From contig JAMPIT010000437.1 in NCBI GenBank assembly GCA_026261815.1, positions 5,096,001 to 5,160,000 on the forward strand: DNA of 64,000 nucleotides, written 5' to 3'. The first letter of the stretch is position 1. Every line of letters begins with the position of its first letter. This document shows, in pieces, positions 1 through 13,400 of the stretch. Source of the stretch: Monarcha castaneiventris obscurior. Taxonomy: Eukaryota > Chordata > Aves > Passeriformes > Monarchidae. The notes under the pieces were generated by a model. It saw nothing but the letters and a program-made list of their open reading frames with translations. It searched no databases and had not been told where the DNA came from. The translations under genes and the position numbers were made by a program.

Positions 1-237
1 CCGAAGGAGGAATCTCCCTGGATAGATGTCATTAACCAGCATTTCTTTGTCTCGTCTTTTATTGTCGTGGCTTTTATTTCTTTGGTGCTGCTGTTCTTTA
101 TGACTGTTCTATCTGATTTCCAATGTAAGAGCAATAAATGGAAGAAAAGGTGTGAAAACCAGCAAAGTACAATGCAGGGAGAGGGTAAAAGGGAGCAGAG
201 AGTGGGTGCTGGCAGGACCCTACTGCTCTTATCTTAA
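1..237 (+). CDS. possible partial exon encoding a transmembrane segment and basic tail
   Basis: Frame +1 is open from the window edge to two consecutive stops at 235-240, giving 78 codons with no start visible, so the 5' part would lie outside the window. Residues 1-14 are polar (begins PKEESPWIDV). Residues about 15-40 form an unbroken hydrophobic stretch (HFFVSSFIVVAFISLVLLFF is its core). Residues 41-53 are cysteine- and lysine-rich (QCKSNKWKKRCEN). This is the classic order of a single membrane helix with a positive stop-transfer tail, which would face the cytosol in a type I protein. A plausible splice donor (AAAAG then GTGTGA) lies at 149/150, so the exon may end there and the residues after Lys49 may be intron. 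I do not recognise the family. T-rich noncoding DNA can mimic a hydrophobic helix by chance, so confidence is limited. Confidence 0.3.
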   Translation, partial: PKEESPWIDVINQHFFVSSFIVVAFISLVLLFFMTVLSDFQCKSNKWKKRCENQQSTMQGEGKREQRVGAGRTLLLLS

Positions 238-240
238 TAA

Positions 241-3200
241 GGATGCTCATGCAGCAGGGTTCCATGGAGAATGCAGCCTGAATGAGAAATCAGATCCTCC
301 CATGGTACAAATGATCACTGATTATCCCAAAGATTTTAGCAAGTCCAAAATAGATGGCAATTGATGAACTTTTTGTCTACAAACAAGTTGGTATGATGTG
401 AAGAGGACCGTGCAAAAAAATACACTTTAATCCCTCAGCAAACAAAACTAAGTTCTCTTTTGCCAAGTTAGCTACTGAATTTCTATGACCTCAGCAGCAC
501 AATTTGTCTTGAAGCTTCTACTCAGATGACCCTTAAAAGCAGTAGTGAAATTCTTCTGCTTGGGTTATGGAGGCTAATAAAGAGTCTGAGAACTGGTGGG
601 AGGGCACTGAAGCATTCATGCATACAAAATCCCATGCACGTCTATAACCTGGGAATTCTCTGGTGCCATGGAAAGAAATGCAGAACTACTGGTGCTTAAT
701 TCTCTTGAATCCTCAAAGCTTTTCCTCATCTCCTGCATCTCTGCAGTGAGCAATGGTTAAACAGGATGTTTACTAAAATCCCAAACAAAACAAGGTGGAG
801 ACATTTGTTTCCAAGCAAACAAGGCTTTTGAGTTACCTTCAACAGGTTTTCTTAACAATTACTGCTCCCTGAAGGTAGAGGCTCACCTGAGACCTAGAGC
901 TGGCTTTATTGAGTGTGTTACATATACAGCAATGAAATCTGTAGGGTGCAAAGGAGGGAGAAACATTTCTGGTGGCAATAAAATCTGTTGAAATAGCCAA
1001 AGCATCATCATCAGGGGCTAATCTGGCTTGGAGCCTGCTTGATTAAAAATGAGAGACAATAATTTTCTTATGGCTCCATAATTCAATTGAATAACTTGGT
1101 TTGTTATCTAATACTACTTTGTCATACAGAATGATCTGTATGTTGAAAGCCCTGTTCAGGCATAAACTAATTAATTTTCATGGCAGGACCAGTCCTGTGA
1201 AGTGCTGTGCTTCCACAACGTAAGAGAAATTGAGGAAGTGCAATAACTCACAGGGTGAGGCTGAATTTCGCATTAGATATGTAATTAAATCTGATGAGTC
1301 CCACCGGGGTGCAGAGATGGTAAGCAGAGATATTAAATGAGTTAGCCATGGCTGTGCATCCGTCCCTCTTTGGCTCCTGACTCAGAGCACAGTGGTGGCA
1401 GCTACCACTGACCCATCCTCTAGATGACTCTTCTTCATTCCACCACATCTGCCTTCTGTTAATGGCACAGCTAACAGGGCTTTCAGCTCAGAGCCAGTAT
1501 TTCTGCAGTAATGTTGAACAGAATGAGGAAAATTCAGGGGTCAGAATGTATGATAAAGCATTTGGACAGTTCATCTATGTACCACCTCTTTACTTCGCTA
1601 GGAGTTTTAGCAGGTAGTCAAGTCGTGCTTATCCCATTTCTCACAGTATGAAATAATGAACTTTAAACATTCTTAGGCAGAAAAAGCCTATGAGGAAGGA
1701 AAAAGGGAAAAGTGGAAAGAGAAAAGACTTACATGACACCAGGTGAAGCACATGCCAGTAATTTGGGGATTATATTAATTAAATATATATTTTAATACTT
1801 TCCCAAGTCATCATTACAAACCTAGAAAATGTGGAGTTAGGGTTTCTGGAGGTTTTTTTAACCTGTGTATTACGACTCTGCATTTCACCATAATTGCTTT
1901 GTAATTTGACATGCAAGGGTTTAATGTGGCAGCTGAGGCAAATCCAGTAACGACTGGGAGCTAAAGCACAGAAAAGAGCTCCTGACAGGCAGAGCTTCAA
2001 TTCAGCAACTCTGTACAGGCAATAGAGCTGTAACATAAAAGTTAGCAGGAAAGAAAAGGTGCTGAAAAAGGCCTGGCTAAAATAGCTCAGATTAATATTC
2101 AAGGCAGTTCTTTTACGTTGACAGCTTTTAGTTTCTTAGTATGGCTTTTGCTTTTAATTTCTTTTAGCTTGGTGTCTTCATTTTCCAGTGTAATCCCAGT
2201 GAATGTTTATTACCTCTGCTGCATTATTTTTGTCAATATGGATTATAACCTTGGAGTGCTGCAGGAACAGTAGGGAATTTTTTCTTCCCTTGATAAGCAG
2301 AAAGATACATAGCACAAGTTCTATGGGTACAAATTTCTCATTCTGGATGTATGAGGTGGTCTGTGCCATGGCCTTATGCAATGACACAAATCTGTAAGAG
2401 CAGCGACAGCCAAGGGGAATCCAGTGATGGTTGTGAGACACTGACAAAAAAAAAAAAAAAAAACACTCAAAAGAAAATCAGATCCAAAAGTTGATTCTAA
2501 CATGTTTTTGTTAATTTTATTAAATGTGTGGTTGGTTCTTGCTTTTATTTCCTAAAAATTACACCGAGACTGGAGCCAGTGCTGTCACAGACTAATGCAG
2601 ATTGTGTAGCCCATGCTTTTGTAACCTTTAAGTTACACTACTCTAATGTTTTATTTTATGACCTTCCTGAGAAAATTCTGCAAAGCTCCAATGGATGCAA
2701 GGTACTGCAACCTGAATGCTAACTTGTACTAAGGTGACCGAACATCTCCCATCAGCTGAAAGAGAACTGCATCTGTTCCTTTTAACCAGCTGATTTAGCC
2801 AGGGGAAACTTGCAGTGTTTGGTGTGGCTATGCCTGGGGTGCAAACACTGTCTTATGAACTTTGCCATGAGTAGAGATTCTCCAAGGTGTTCTCTTAGCT
2901 GTGAAATTTAGAATTAAATAGGAGCAGGGGTTTACAATTGCTGTTGTTCCTGAGTACAGGTCACTTTTGGCTAGTAACTGAATCTACTGAATTATCAGGC
3001 ATTAGTACATCCAGATTTGGGAGGTGAATGATGGTTCTTTGCTTCTTTGGGTCATCTGCTGCTGTAAATCTCCCTGGGAACTTTTCTGAAGGCCTTACAA
3101 GGTGGCTCTGAAAGACTGAGTGATGTGATTTATTCCTTTTGGGTTTAAGTTATGTGTAAAGCTTGGTTTCAAAATTATTCAAAATGGTTTTTAGCTAATA

Positions 3201-4155
3201 TCAACCTGTCCATGAAAGAACCAACAGGAATCAAACTGCCAGTTATCCTCTACAAACCTGAGAGTGAGGAAAGGGGGTGAGGATGGTGTCAAATCCCTTT
3301 GGGATTGCCAAAATCGGTGTTTTTCCCCAGGACCCAGTGTTTTTGTTGCTGCAGTTCATTCCTGTCACCCTCTGTCTGCATGAATAAACAAGCAGAAGGG
3401 GGGATGCTGGATTTGCCCCCTGCTCCAAACCTGCCTGCTGGCCACACAAAGACAAACATTTTGAGGTGCCAGCCTGTGAGTTCGTCAGCTGCTACCCAAA
3501 GGCATAAATGTCTTTTTAAATACCAGAAACACGAAGATGCTCTAGTACCTCTGCACACCTGTGAAGTATCTCTCTTCCTTTTTGATGCTCTTGTTTTCTT
3601 GACTGTTGCTGTCTTAATGTTGACCAACCCTGAAGTGTTCATTTTGAAAAACAAAAATACAAACCAAAAATAACCAGCATTTTCTGCTGTCAGAGTGAGT
3701 CTGGTTTGCAGAAGACAGTAAATTCCAGGGTTTTCATTTGTTAGGCAAAGTAAAACCATTAAAGCTTTAACCCTCAGTTATTCCCAGCAAGGCCATTCCA
3801 GCACTTCAGAGGATGCTGGAATTAAGCTAATAAATAAGTTAGAGGAAAAACAAACCCACAGCAGAAAGTTAAAGGCAGGGACTATGATCAGAGCCTGCTT
3901 TGCATCCTGGCTTCTGTGAGTTCTTGCTGCAGCTGCAAGAGCAGCTGCATTATTTTCAACATCAATCTGAGCAATGCCATGTAATAGCCTCGTTACAGAG
4001 GGACTAAAGAGCTAACTGAATCCTAAAGTCTTCAGACTTTTTACAAAATTTACATTCAGAAATACCATATTTAAGCTATTTTTCAATGTTTGAATTTAAA
4101 TGGGCACAATTAGAGTTGATTTTTGTTTTGTTCCTCAACTGGTAGTTACTCCATT
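241..4155. other. noncoding stretch, no gene recognised
   Basis: AT-rich DNA with stops in all frames. The longest open frame (156 codons, minus strand, 3289-3759) has no recognisable domain and low-complexity composition, so it is treated as chance. An A18 tract sits at 2446-2463 without a polyadenylation hexamer close upstream. If the edge exon is terminal, its 3' UTR would lie here, but no convincing poly(A) site could be chosen among several AATAAA matches. Confidence 0.6.
2446..2463 (+). repeat. poly(A) tract, A18
   Basis: Eighteen consecutive A. No AATAAA-type hexamer lies 10-30 bases upstream, so a processed-transcript tail is not supported. It is probably a simple repeat. Confidence 0.9.
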
Positions 4156-4170
4156 GAGCAAGCGTTGCTC
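4156..4170. repeat. short perfect inverted repeat next to a nuclear-receptor half-site
   Basis: GAGCAA and TTGCTC flank a three-base centre (GCG). Directly after it, AGGTCA is read at 4172-4177. The inverted repeat is seen directly. A regulatory role is only inferred. Confidence 0.4.
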
Positions 4171-4272
4171 GAGGTCACAGCCCTGCAAATGCACAAATGC
4201 AGCATCTGAATTCCACAGGAGTGAGGAGACTCGAGGAGCTGCATAACATTAAACATGCAAACAAGGAGCTAC

Positions 4273-4288
4273 AGAGAGAGAGAGAGAG
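4273..4288 (+). repeat. (AG)8 microsatellite
   Basis: Eight uninterrupted AG units, short enough to be only weakly variable. Confidence 0.9.
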
Positions 4289-4499
4289 CGCTTGTATTTA
4301 TGAGGAAGAAATGTGGAAATCAGCAAAACATTTTGCGCTGAATTTTCCTTGTATTCTTTCAAAACAGCAATGATATGCAGAATTTTCTCATTTTTGGCCT
4401 CACCCTTCAAACGGTTCTTAAAAGCCCTAATGACTTTGTTAGAGCAAAGATAAACTAATGCAAAACTCTTCAAAGGACTCACTTGTACATGTGTCCAGA

Positions 4500-7400
4500 G
4501 ATTGCCTATTAAATTTTGTCAGTGGTCACATTTGAATACTGTTACCACAGGATTTCTCTTATTTCCAAAATAATTTTGCAAGCTTAGGTATAGATATTCT
4601 GGCAATACTACCACTTTGCACAGATAAAATTAGTGACCTTTTAAGGCCTAGGCACCATAAAGGGACTAATCAAAAACTTAATTTGTTGATTGGAATGTAA
4701 CACGTGACAATATTATAGCTCCTGAAAAAGTACAATTACCAAGGTATGGTCACCCTGAAGCACAAAGAGGCCTCCTCTCCTTCAGCAGGTTGTTTGCAAC
4801 TCATCTGCCACAGTTTGATGACAATCTCAATGATATTTTAAAATCATTTCTCTAGTCCTCATGTCTGCAGGAAAAAGCTTGGAAATATAACTTATGTATC
4901 AATAAAGGCTCAGGAAATAAAAAGAAAGAAGTCAAAGGAATGCATTTATATATTAAAAAAAACCCAACAATGCAACATTTTTATCTAGTTAGATGTTCCT
5001 GGTTGCCTGAGGATGTTTAATGTTTCAGGTAAGAGGTATTGAATGACAGAGGGAGCTTTTTACTGGTTGAGTACTGTAATAAGAGCAATTTATATTTTTT
5101 TTTTTTTCATTCTAATTATAGTTTACATGCACCTTTCTGGTAAGTGTGGGCAGACCATGTGATTTCTGTGCCTCATGGAGCTAATCAGACTTCCCTTCTT
5201 TTCAGTGCTGCATGGATCAACTTACTAATATTTGTGAAACACAAAGGAATTAGAATGATGAACGCCCTATAAATAAATAAATGCATCTCCATTCATTAGC
5301 CAGGAAAGCTCTGTTTTGTTTCAAGAATTGATTTCTGAAAATGCTTTACCATGTATTTTATCAGCAAACAAGATGACATTAAGTGGCAATATGTTAAAAT
5401 TAGTTGCCTTTCATTCTTTTAACTTTACTGGAAAAAAGTTACATTTTCTTTTCAGATTGTATTTCCCCAAGTATAAAACAGATGCATTTGGATAAATAGA
5501 TTTGAAACATATTATTAAATTAAATGAAGAAAAGGAAACATAATGAAATAAAATCCAAGTATCTGAAAAAAAAAAAATTCTTTTCACAGGCCTGGAGTAG
5601 AAATCTAATGTTCCTTTTCTACTTTATCCTGGTATCAAGATGACAGGTGTTCTATCATCTTTCAAAGCACCATCTGAGATGCCTCTTGTGATCTGAACAA
5701 GAATGGGTGTCCATTCACAAGAACCAATTTCAAAATCCAGCTAAATGTATTAAATCTATTTCTACATGGAGCACATTGTTTGTGCTTAGTACATTTATTA
5801 CCATTATTACAATAAAATTAAATAGTGCCATCTGAGATCAAGTTCCTACTATAGTTCTCCATATTCATTGTACCAGACGTTTTTAAGCAGACCAGGCAGA
5901 GGAAAGAAGTCTCCTTTGAGGTGAAATGGGGATACAGAAATCAGGCACAGAGAAATTGAACCTCTTCAGGGACAGACAGCAGAGCCATGGCAGAGCATCT
6001 TCTCCCTTCCCGGGTTCCTGCAGTTGCCTTCCCTAAATCCCGTTTAAAAACAGCCCCAAACCAGCTCAGCACAGTTGTAGTCACCTCAGGGGGTCTCGAG
6101 GGATGTCCCCACTGGGGAAGCATTTGGGAAGTGAATCTCTGGCTCAGTCCAAGCCCCTGGGCATCCTGGAAGGACACAAGAAGGAGCACACTGACATTGC
6201 ATGGCTGTCCCTGGGGCAGCCAGTCCTAAATGCATCACAGCCTGCCCCAGCCCAGGCATTCCAGCTCAGCTGCTCCTCTCCTCCTTGGGAATACTTTCAG
6301 CCCAATATTTGGAAAAGGGGTAAAAAAGAACCTGCTGGAAGGTGTCTTATTTTATATAATACTGGAAGGGAATATCCTGCAACCCTTCCTGTACCACTTG
6401 TGTTTCAAACCACTCAGTGTAAGCAGAGGTTCCTTTTCACTCTGGAGCACTGGAGAAGGTACATCCATGCTCATCAGGATCTAACCACCACTCATGGATG
6501 TGGCTAAAATAAAACCAATTCTAAAATATCTTTAGAAAAGTGTTTTAAATAAAGTCCTTATTCATTTGCCAGAAGACTAAATTGCTGAACACACCTAAAT
6601 CAGAACAACTTTATAACCTTAATTTATAAAGAAATTCTGCAAATGCCTTTAAAAATGCAGTATATTATGAAGTCCCTGCTGCTTCTAACCTAGACAAATA
6701 AACCTTGTAACTGCAGGCCACAAAACAGAGCTGATGGAGGAAAACACACTGGAGTTATGTTCACAACTTGGAACATTGCAAGGGCTCAACAAGCATTTCA
6801 GAGTAGAGTGGGAAATGGCATAAACCTTCCAGACAGCAGTCCCACCCCAGTGCCAAGCATTCCTCTTAGGCACTGAGGACTAAAGAATCCCACAACCAGA
6901 AGGAGACAAATGAATAAGAAACACAAAGCGAACTTGGCACAATTAATCAAGTAACTAAGACACAAAACCTTGAAACAGAACAAATGTGCCATATTGCTAA
7001 AAATGTTGTTTTGCAGATAAGTGAATAAATGTACTTCCAAGCCAGGATTTCTTTTTTTTTGTTCCCCAGTAGCTTTAGCCCTGTTGCTTCCACTGCACAT
7101 TTGCTTCCCCAGGTACAGCTTAGGTATGGCATCTAATTTCCCTGCTGTAGCTATACAGTTGAGGTGAGAGCTGCAGGGATGAATCATTGCATCCTGTCCA
7201 TGCTTGCTGATCTTCTGGCTCTAAATGCAGAGCAAAACACTGTGGGGAAAAAGACAGCAGGGCTAAAATAACAGAAGGGGGAAAGAAGTATAGTGGAAAT
7301 GCCTCAGGACTCAGTAAAGAGGGGAGAAACACTCAAGATCTGAGGAGGAAATAGATAAATAAGAGGAGATGATAGAGAGTGAAATGGGTAGTTGGATGAT

Positions 7401-10400
7401 GAGTAGAGCTAATGAAACTGAGTTTCCTGGGCCTGTGTAGCTTGGCTCTCAGGTGTCTAATAGTGTGAGCTCTGATCAAACCTTTCCCTGCAGCTGGAGT
7501 GTCCTAAGTGTCTCTCTCGTGTGATTTCCCAGTGTCTATTTAGAGGGTCGTTCATGGAGCAATAACTTGGAAATAGGATCCAGGGACATCCAGATAAAGA
7601 ATAATTAAGCCTAAAAAAAAAGGAAAAAAAAAAGAAGAAAATGTTGTGGTCACAATGAAATGGGACTGGAAGGAAGATGCAAAATGAAAACAAAATTGGA
7701 ATAAAAAAGGATAAGGCCCTTCACCTAAATCTTCAAAGCTGTGCTTTGAAACCTAAATGACTAATGGGAGAGGGAAAAACCTCAGGGTGGAGACACTGGA
7801 GAGTGCTTGAGAAAAGGGCTTAAGCTGATGCCTATTGCCAGATGAGATTCCTGACTGGAGACGGTTGACATGTAAGGAGATTGCTTTTGTGTGATGGAAA
7901 GAAACAAGGGATTTTGGGCAGGAAGACAGACAAATTGAGGAAACCCATTGCTGTCTCTGGAAACTGCTGAGGCTGGGCTGTAAATTGGGCTGAGGTGAAA
8001 CAAATGAGAAGCTCCTCCCTTGTTAGTCCCCACTCTCTTAACCATGAAGGCAACAGGGATGAGATGTAGGTTTCCCCTGGGATGGCCAGGAGCCCTTTAC
8101 TCTCCCATGTCCCCACCGTGTCCACACCCCTCATCCCTGGGCACCACCTCTGTGGTGAGCCCCAGTGTGGGATGGGACTCTGTGCCTCAAAATAAGATGG
8201 AAAATCCGCTGTAAATGAGTCCTCCCAAGTAGCAAATTCACCCTACCCAACTCCCAACATTTATAGTGGGTACTGGCTCTACAAAGGGTAACAAATGTGA
8301 AATCATTATAAACTTGGTTGAGATTACTCCTGTAAACCTCCTGGCTGGCAATTGAGCTCTGATCAATTTTTTAAAAACATTTTAACTGTGTGCTGATCAG
8401 TATAATGGAAATGTGAAACAAAAAGAGGAATGAGAATTACAAAAGGTGAAGTCATCAGCAGGTTTATTGTAGGCACCGTCAGGTTTCTCATGTCCCCTGC
8501 TTTAAGTTAAAAAAAGAAAATAAAAAGTACTAGTGCAGATGGATTGCTCATAACATGTATTCAAAGTTGCTAGTCCAAACAGCATAATTTTTAAGTCTAA
8601 GCATTCCCTATACAGCAATGTTAGAGCTGAATGCTTTTTATGGATGCGCTTAGTTCGTAGAGTTGTGTGATTATGCACGTGGGATCTGATTCACAGGATT
8701 TCGTCTTTCTTCCCTGATAAGGAAGGTAAGAAAAAGCCTAAAAAGGTTTTTGCTGTTTAAAAATACTCATGAAACATAAAACTTCAGGTTTAGAAAAGCC
8801 ACAGAAGGAAAAAAAAAATGGAGTTTCCGGATCTTATGAAATTTCTACTGTGCAAAGGGTTGTAGTGTTTAAGACTCATGAAATAGATTAAGAATCTGGT
8901 GACATACAAGAGTGGGTTTTTTCTCTGCTCTCTGTTTGGCTATATATCAATAGGTCTTCTAGGCAGACGAAAAGTCTTGCTGACTACATCAAAGATTCCT
9001 CAATAGGAACAGACCTTAAAAAATAAAAAGTAGGCCTACTTGAAAAACGTTCTCCAGGTAATTTTAGCACAGATTTTGCTTCTTCCCTAAAAATTTGTAG
9101 CCCTGCAACAAATCTATTTTTTTTTCAGAAAAACAAGCAAGAAAAGAAAGTAGTTGTGTTTGATTAAAATTTGAGTTGTCTGAGAAACAGGCTGCGTGTG
9201 TAAGATACAGCCCAAGCAGGAAGAACAAATTAAATAAAAGGACACAAAGTGTTGAGACCACACCTCTCAAGAGACATGGAAAGGAAATTCTCAAATCAAA
9301 ATGTTTTGCTTTCCAACTCCAAAATGCCACATCTTAAATATCTCAATTTCTAAAAAATTCCAGGTGGCCAAAGGTATGCAGGGGAGGGCTTTGGAGAGAG
9401 GCTGGGAGAAACAGCGAGGCGTTGACTTCCAGCATGGACAGCCTTTGGAAGGGAGCACTCACAGCCCTGGGTGAGGTGACTCCTTCATGTCCCTCTGAGG
9501 GCAGGAGAGAAAATAAGCACTGGCATCCTGTGCTCTTGCAGATATTTTCTAGTCATAAGCTGGGCTGCCACTTTATTTACTGAAATTATGTCTTTTTTAG
9601 CTCTGGGATGACTACATGGCTCCTCCTCCTTGGAAGAGATGCAACACAACATCCATGTGTTCAAAGGCCAGCGTTCACTTGGGGAAGCTCTGGGAATAAC
9701 TAGTAAAGGACAACAGGAAAAGCCAATGATTTGGGAACTGAAGAAAAGATGTATTGGACAGGGAAGGGCACAAATGTTCCCTACCAACCTGTTTGCTTTC
9801 ATAACACAGTTTCCCATTGCTGACTAGCTTCACTTTCCCTAGGTGACTTCATGCAGGCCCTTGTTACAGATCATACACAAACAGCAGCTTGTGTTTGGAC
9901 TAGGAACCATCTGAAAAGCTCCTGTTAAACCCTTAAGGAGCCAGGTACCTCTGGGAGCTGTGCCCTTCATAAAGCAAAAGCATTATTGGTAGATTTGCAT
10001 GTTCCCATATCCAATAACTCTGAGTAAGTGGCATATTTAGAGCATCTATCATAGCACCAAGAACAGGTTTCTGCCATGCTGCAGTGATGGAGAACATTTC
10101 GTGACACCCTGGAATTGAATTCCCCTGTTCTGAACATACCCCCAGGCTTTGGATACCCTCATGCTTACTTCCTGGAAAACACATTAATTTTGGAGGTCTA
10201 TTTGTTTTAGTGCCTTCAACTGCCCACGTCATTCCTGGGAAAGGATGGAGCTGTGCTATGTTGGCACATTAGTGTAAAAATCAGGATAAAGCAGGACCTA
10301 GTTGAAAGCAGGAGTGTCACTAACACTTGGGTCAGTGCTGAGGAAGGAAGAGCCCGAGGAAAAACAACAGCTTCGTTCTCTGCAACATTTTAAAAAATAA

Positions 10401-13400
10401 CGATAAAAAAGACAACAGAAAATTGAAGAAATTTAGTCCTTAATGCAACCAGGATAATGCTCCTCCCCTGCCTGCAATTTTGAAACAAATTACTTTTAAT
10501 ATGACCTATTAATGTTTTAGATTGGGTACTCTTCGTGCTCCAAAACTGCTTTTCATAAATGTTTTAATGGGTCCAGGCCCAATCCCACTGAGGTCAATTA
10601 GAAGATTCCAAATAAATCCTTCCTTCTCCTGCTTGTGTTAGTATGCAGCCTGTAAGAGGGCTGACACTGGTCTGTGCTTTTATCTTAAAATAATCCAGAA
10701 GACAATTTTGCTGTGGGAAGAAATTATACAATTTGTGGGTGGTACTTACAGGGATATTACCCAGGTAAAAACACTTATCTTTAATTTAGAGCCCAATTTT
10801 CAGGCATGCTGAACACAATTCTACCTGAAGTTAAATATAGACTTGGGTGGTCAATAATTTGGGAAAACCAGAGCCATAATTTTTAACACATCTCGTTTTG
10901 TCTCAAGCTTGTGTTGTCCAGAATTAGGTTTAAAGTGGTTTGGAAGTGCAATTTCAATGTGTTCTTTCTGTAAATATTGCAACAAAATAAAGTGGTATAT
11001 TATGTTAAAGTATGCTCTGTTTTATTTATTTCTTAACTTCATGCCTGTGAGTATCTGACTTTCATTAAAGTCATTTTTAAGCAGACCCCAAACTTTAAAT
11101 AACTACAAGCACCTTTCTTCCCAGCAAGATTATAGTAGGTCTTTGGTCTGATATGCCATAAAATAATAGAGGATGAGCTGTAAAATACTTTGGGAAATAT
11201 TGATTTTTGGTTTTTTTTGTTTGTTCATGTTCTGGGCGGTGAACTGGATAAATACTACTATGGCTTGGTTCAAAATTCTGTTTTACCTCTGAACTTGGAG
11301 TATGATCCAGGGCAAGTGTTTACTGAATAAGACCCTAACCTTTTGTGCTGTACCTTTGGGCTCTGAGCCCCAAAGGTCTGGTGGTAATCATAACTACTTT
11401 GAGAATGCTCCTTTAATGCTCTTTAAATGCAATTTTTATAAGTACTTTTTGGCACGCTTTAACTGCAGAGTCTCACATTTTTCCAGGATGTTTTAGGAAA
11501 TCAGAAATGATTTCTGGTATTTGAAACCAAGCTTGAAATTGTGCTGAAAAACAGTTCTCACAGAGACTTTTCAGCTGAATTAATTGCAATACAATCAAGC
11601 TGTGGCATGTGGGACAAGAAACATCTGGTGCTAACCTTGGCTGATCTTCCTGTAGATTGCATTCATTAGTCTGAATAGTTTTCTCAACGCTTTGATATAA
11701 CCATTTTGGCCTTTATCAATTTATGTACTTGTGATGGCTTTGGCCATCTTGACAAAACAAATCTCACACTGGGGTCAAGGACTCTAGAACCATCAGCTTT
11801 CAGTGAGAAATTACTTCTGGATTCATTGCATGTTTATTGTCTAAGGCTCCTTGTAATAGGGATTCTGTTTTGCACATTAGAACTGTACATCATTAGCTTT
11901 CTATATTCCAGCTGAAACTATTAGAAACACGTCTTCCTCCAAGAATAGAACTTGAAACAGTTCAACAAAAGAAATAAGGAATCAAGCTGCACTCTTCTTT
12001 TCATTGTCTTCTTGTTATATTATCCGTGTATGCGTATATGTACTGAGGAAATTTAATGGCTAAATAGCTTCATGATAATTCTGGCTTTTTAATAGCAAGT
12101 AGAAAATCATCATTGTGTGAAGCTGAACCAAAGAGCACTGGGAAAAACCCACATATGCCCAATACCTACATTGCCTCTTTTATTGTTGGCTGCCCTGTTC
12201 ACCAGCAAAATGTCACCCCTGCAATCTGTTAGTGTTGTCTGTCCACCCTGATGAGGAGCAAAGCATGAGAACATATGCAAACAAAAGCCAAACAGCTTTA
12301 GATGCTGATGTCTTCTGAGTGCCAAAGTACTTCAGGTGTTTTAAATTTTATAAACTTATAGTTCTCAGACTTAGACAATCTGAAAACTGAAAACAAAGCA
12401 CATAATCATGCACATAAACCTACAAAGTCCCACTGAACTTTCTAACAAAATAAAAAATCCTGACATTTGCTGGAAGAATTATTTTCAGTTGATACTGCCA
12501 CTCAGACAGTAAGGAGCAGCTGCATCATCCTGTTCTTGTCTTCTGAAACTGCACTTTTGTGTCCATTTCTTCTGAAGCATGAAACCATCTTGACTTGGGC
12601 AGGCTCCAGCTGCAGCACTGACGGCCACTTTTCAAATGTGAAAATGGGTCCATTTGGGATGTGTCTCTGGCCTCTCTGCTTCCTCATGTGTGGCAGGTTT
12701 ACAGCACAGTGAATTATTCCGTGGCAGGAGGAGCCCAGCTCCGGGATCCCCGTGACAGCTTCCTCCCAGTGCCGAATCGGTTCACCCCGTGTGTGGCTTT
12801 ACTGCTCACCTGCAGCTCTTCCCCTTCTTCCCCAGCACAAAAACCAGCAGCCAGGTCTCTGCAGGGGCACCAATTTGGATGGAAGAGGTTCTAAAGGGCT
12901 ATAACAAATATTACAACCTGTTTGCAGTAGGTATCACATGTCACGTTCTTTGTGCTTTCTAGAGGCAATTGGAAGGGGAGTGATTTTGACTTTGTGAAGA
13001 AAATCTATACAAATATTGCCTCATCTGCCAAAGAATTCTTTTCTTCTTAGATCTTCAGGTCTTAAATTTCTGTCTACCCAGATTTATGACGCACTGTATT
13101 TATTGTAAATTTTAAGGGTTTTGCCGAGTTGCAGGTAACTACAGGGTTTTAAAAATGAGTAGAATTTGATCACTGATGCACTGCTTAAATAAGGTAAAAA
13201 AGTCTATAAAATCCCTTTGACCTTCATGGTATCCACAAATAGAGCAAACTTGTTTTACCTGAGGTTTTAGAGATACCCAGGGCATATGCATTTTAAATTA
13301 TACAGTCAGTCCAGGAGGAGACTGGTTTTCCCTGCCTATCACACACATCCAGACATGTATTAAGCATCTCCTGAACCCACAAAGAAATATTTCTAGTCTA

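Noticed and set aside
2446..2463. Poly(A) as the tail of a processed pseudogene
   Set aside because: No polyadenylation hexamer at the right distance and no gene-like sequence upstream.
3289..3759. 156-codon minus-strand open frame
   Set aside because: Irregular composition, no domain, and an overlapping plus-strand frame of 124 codons.
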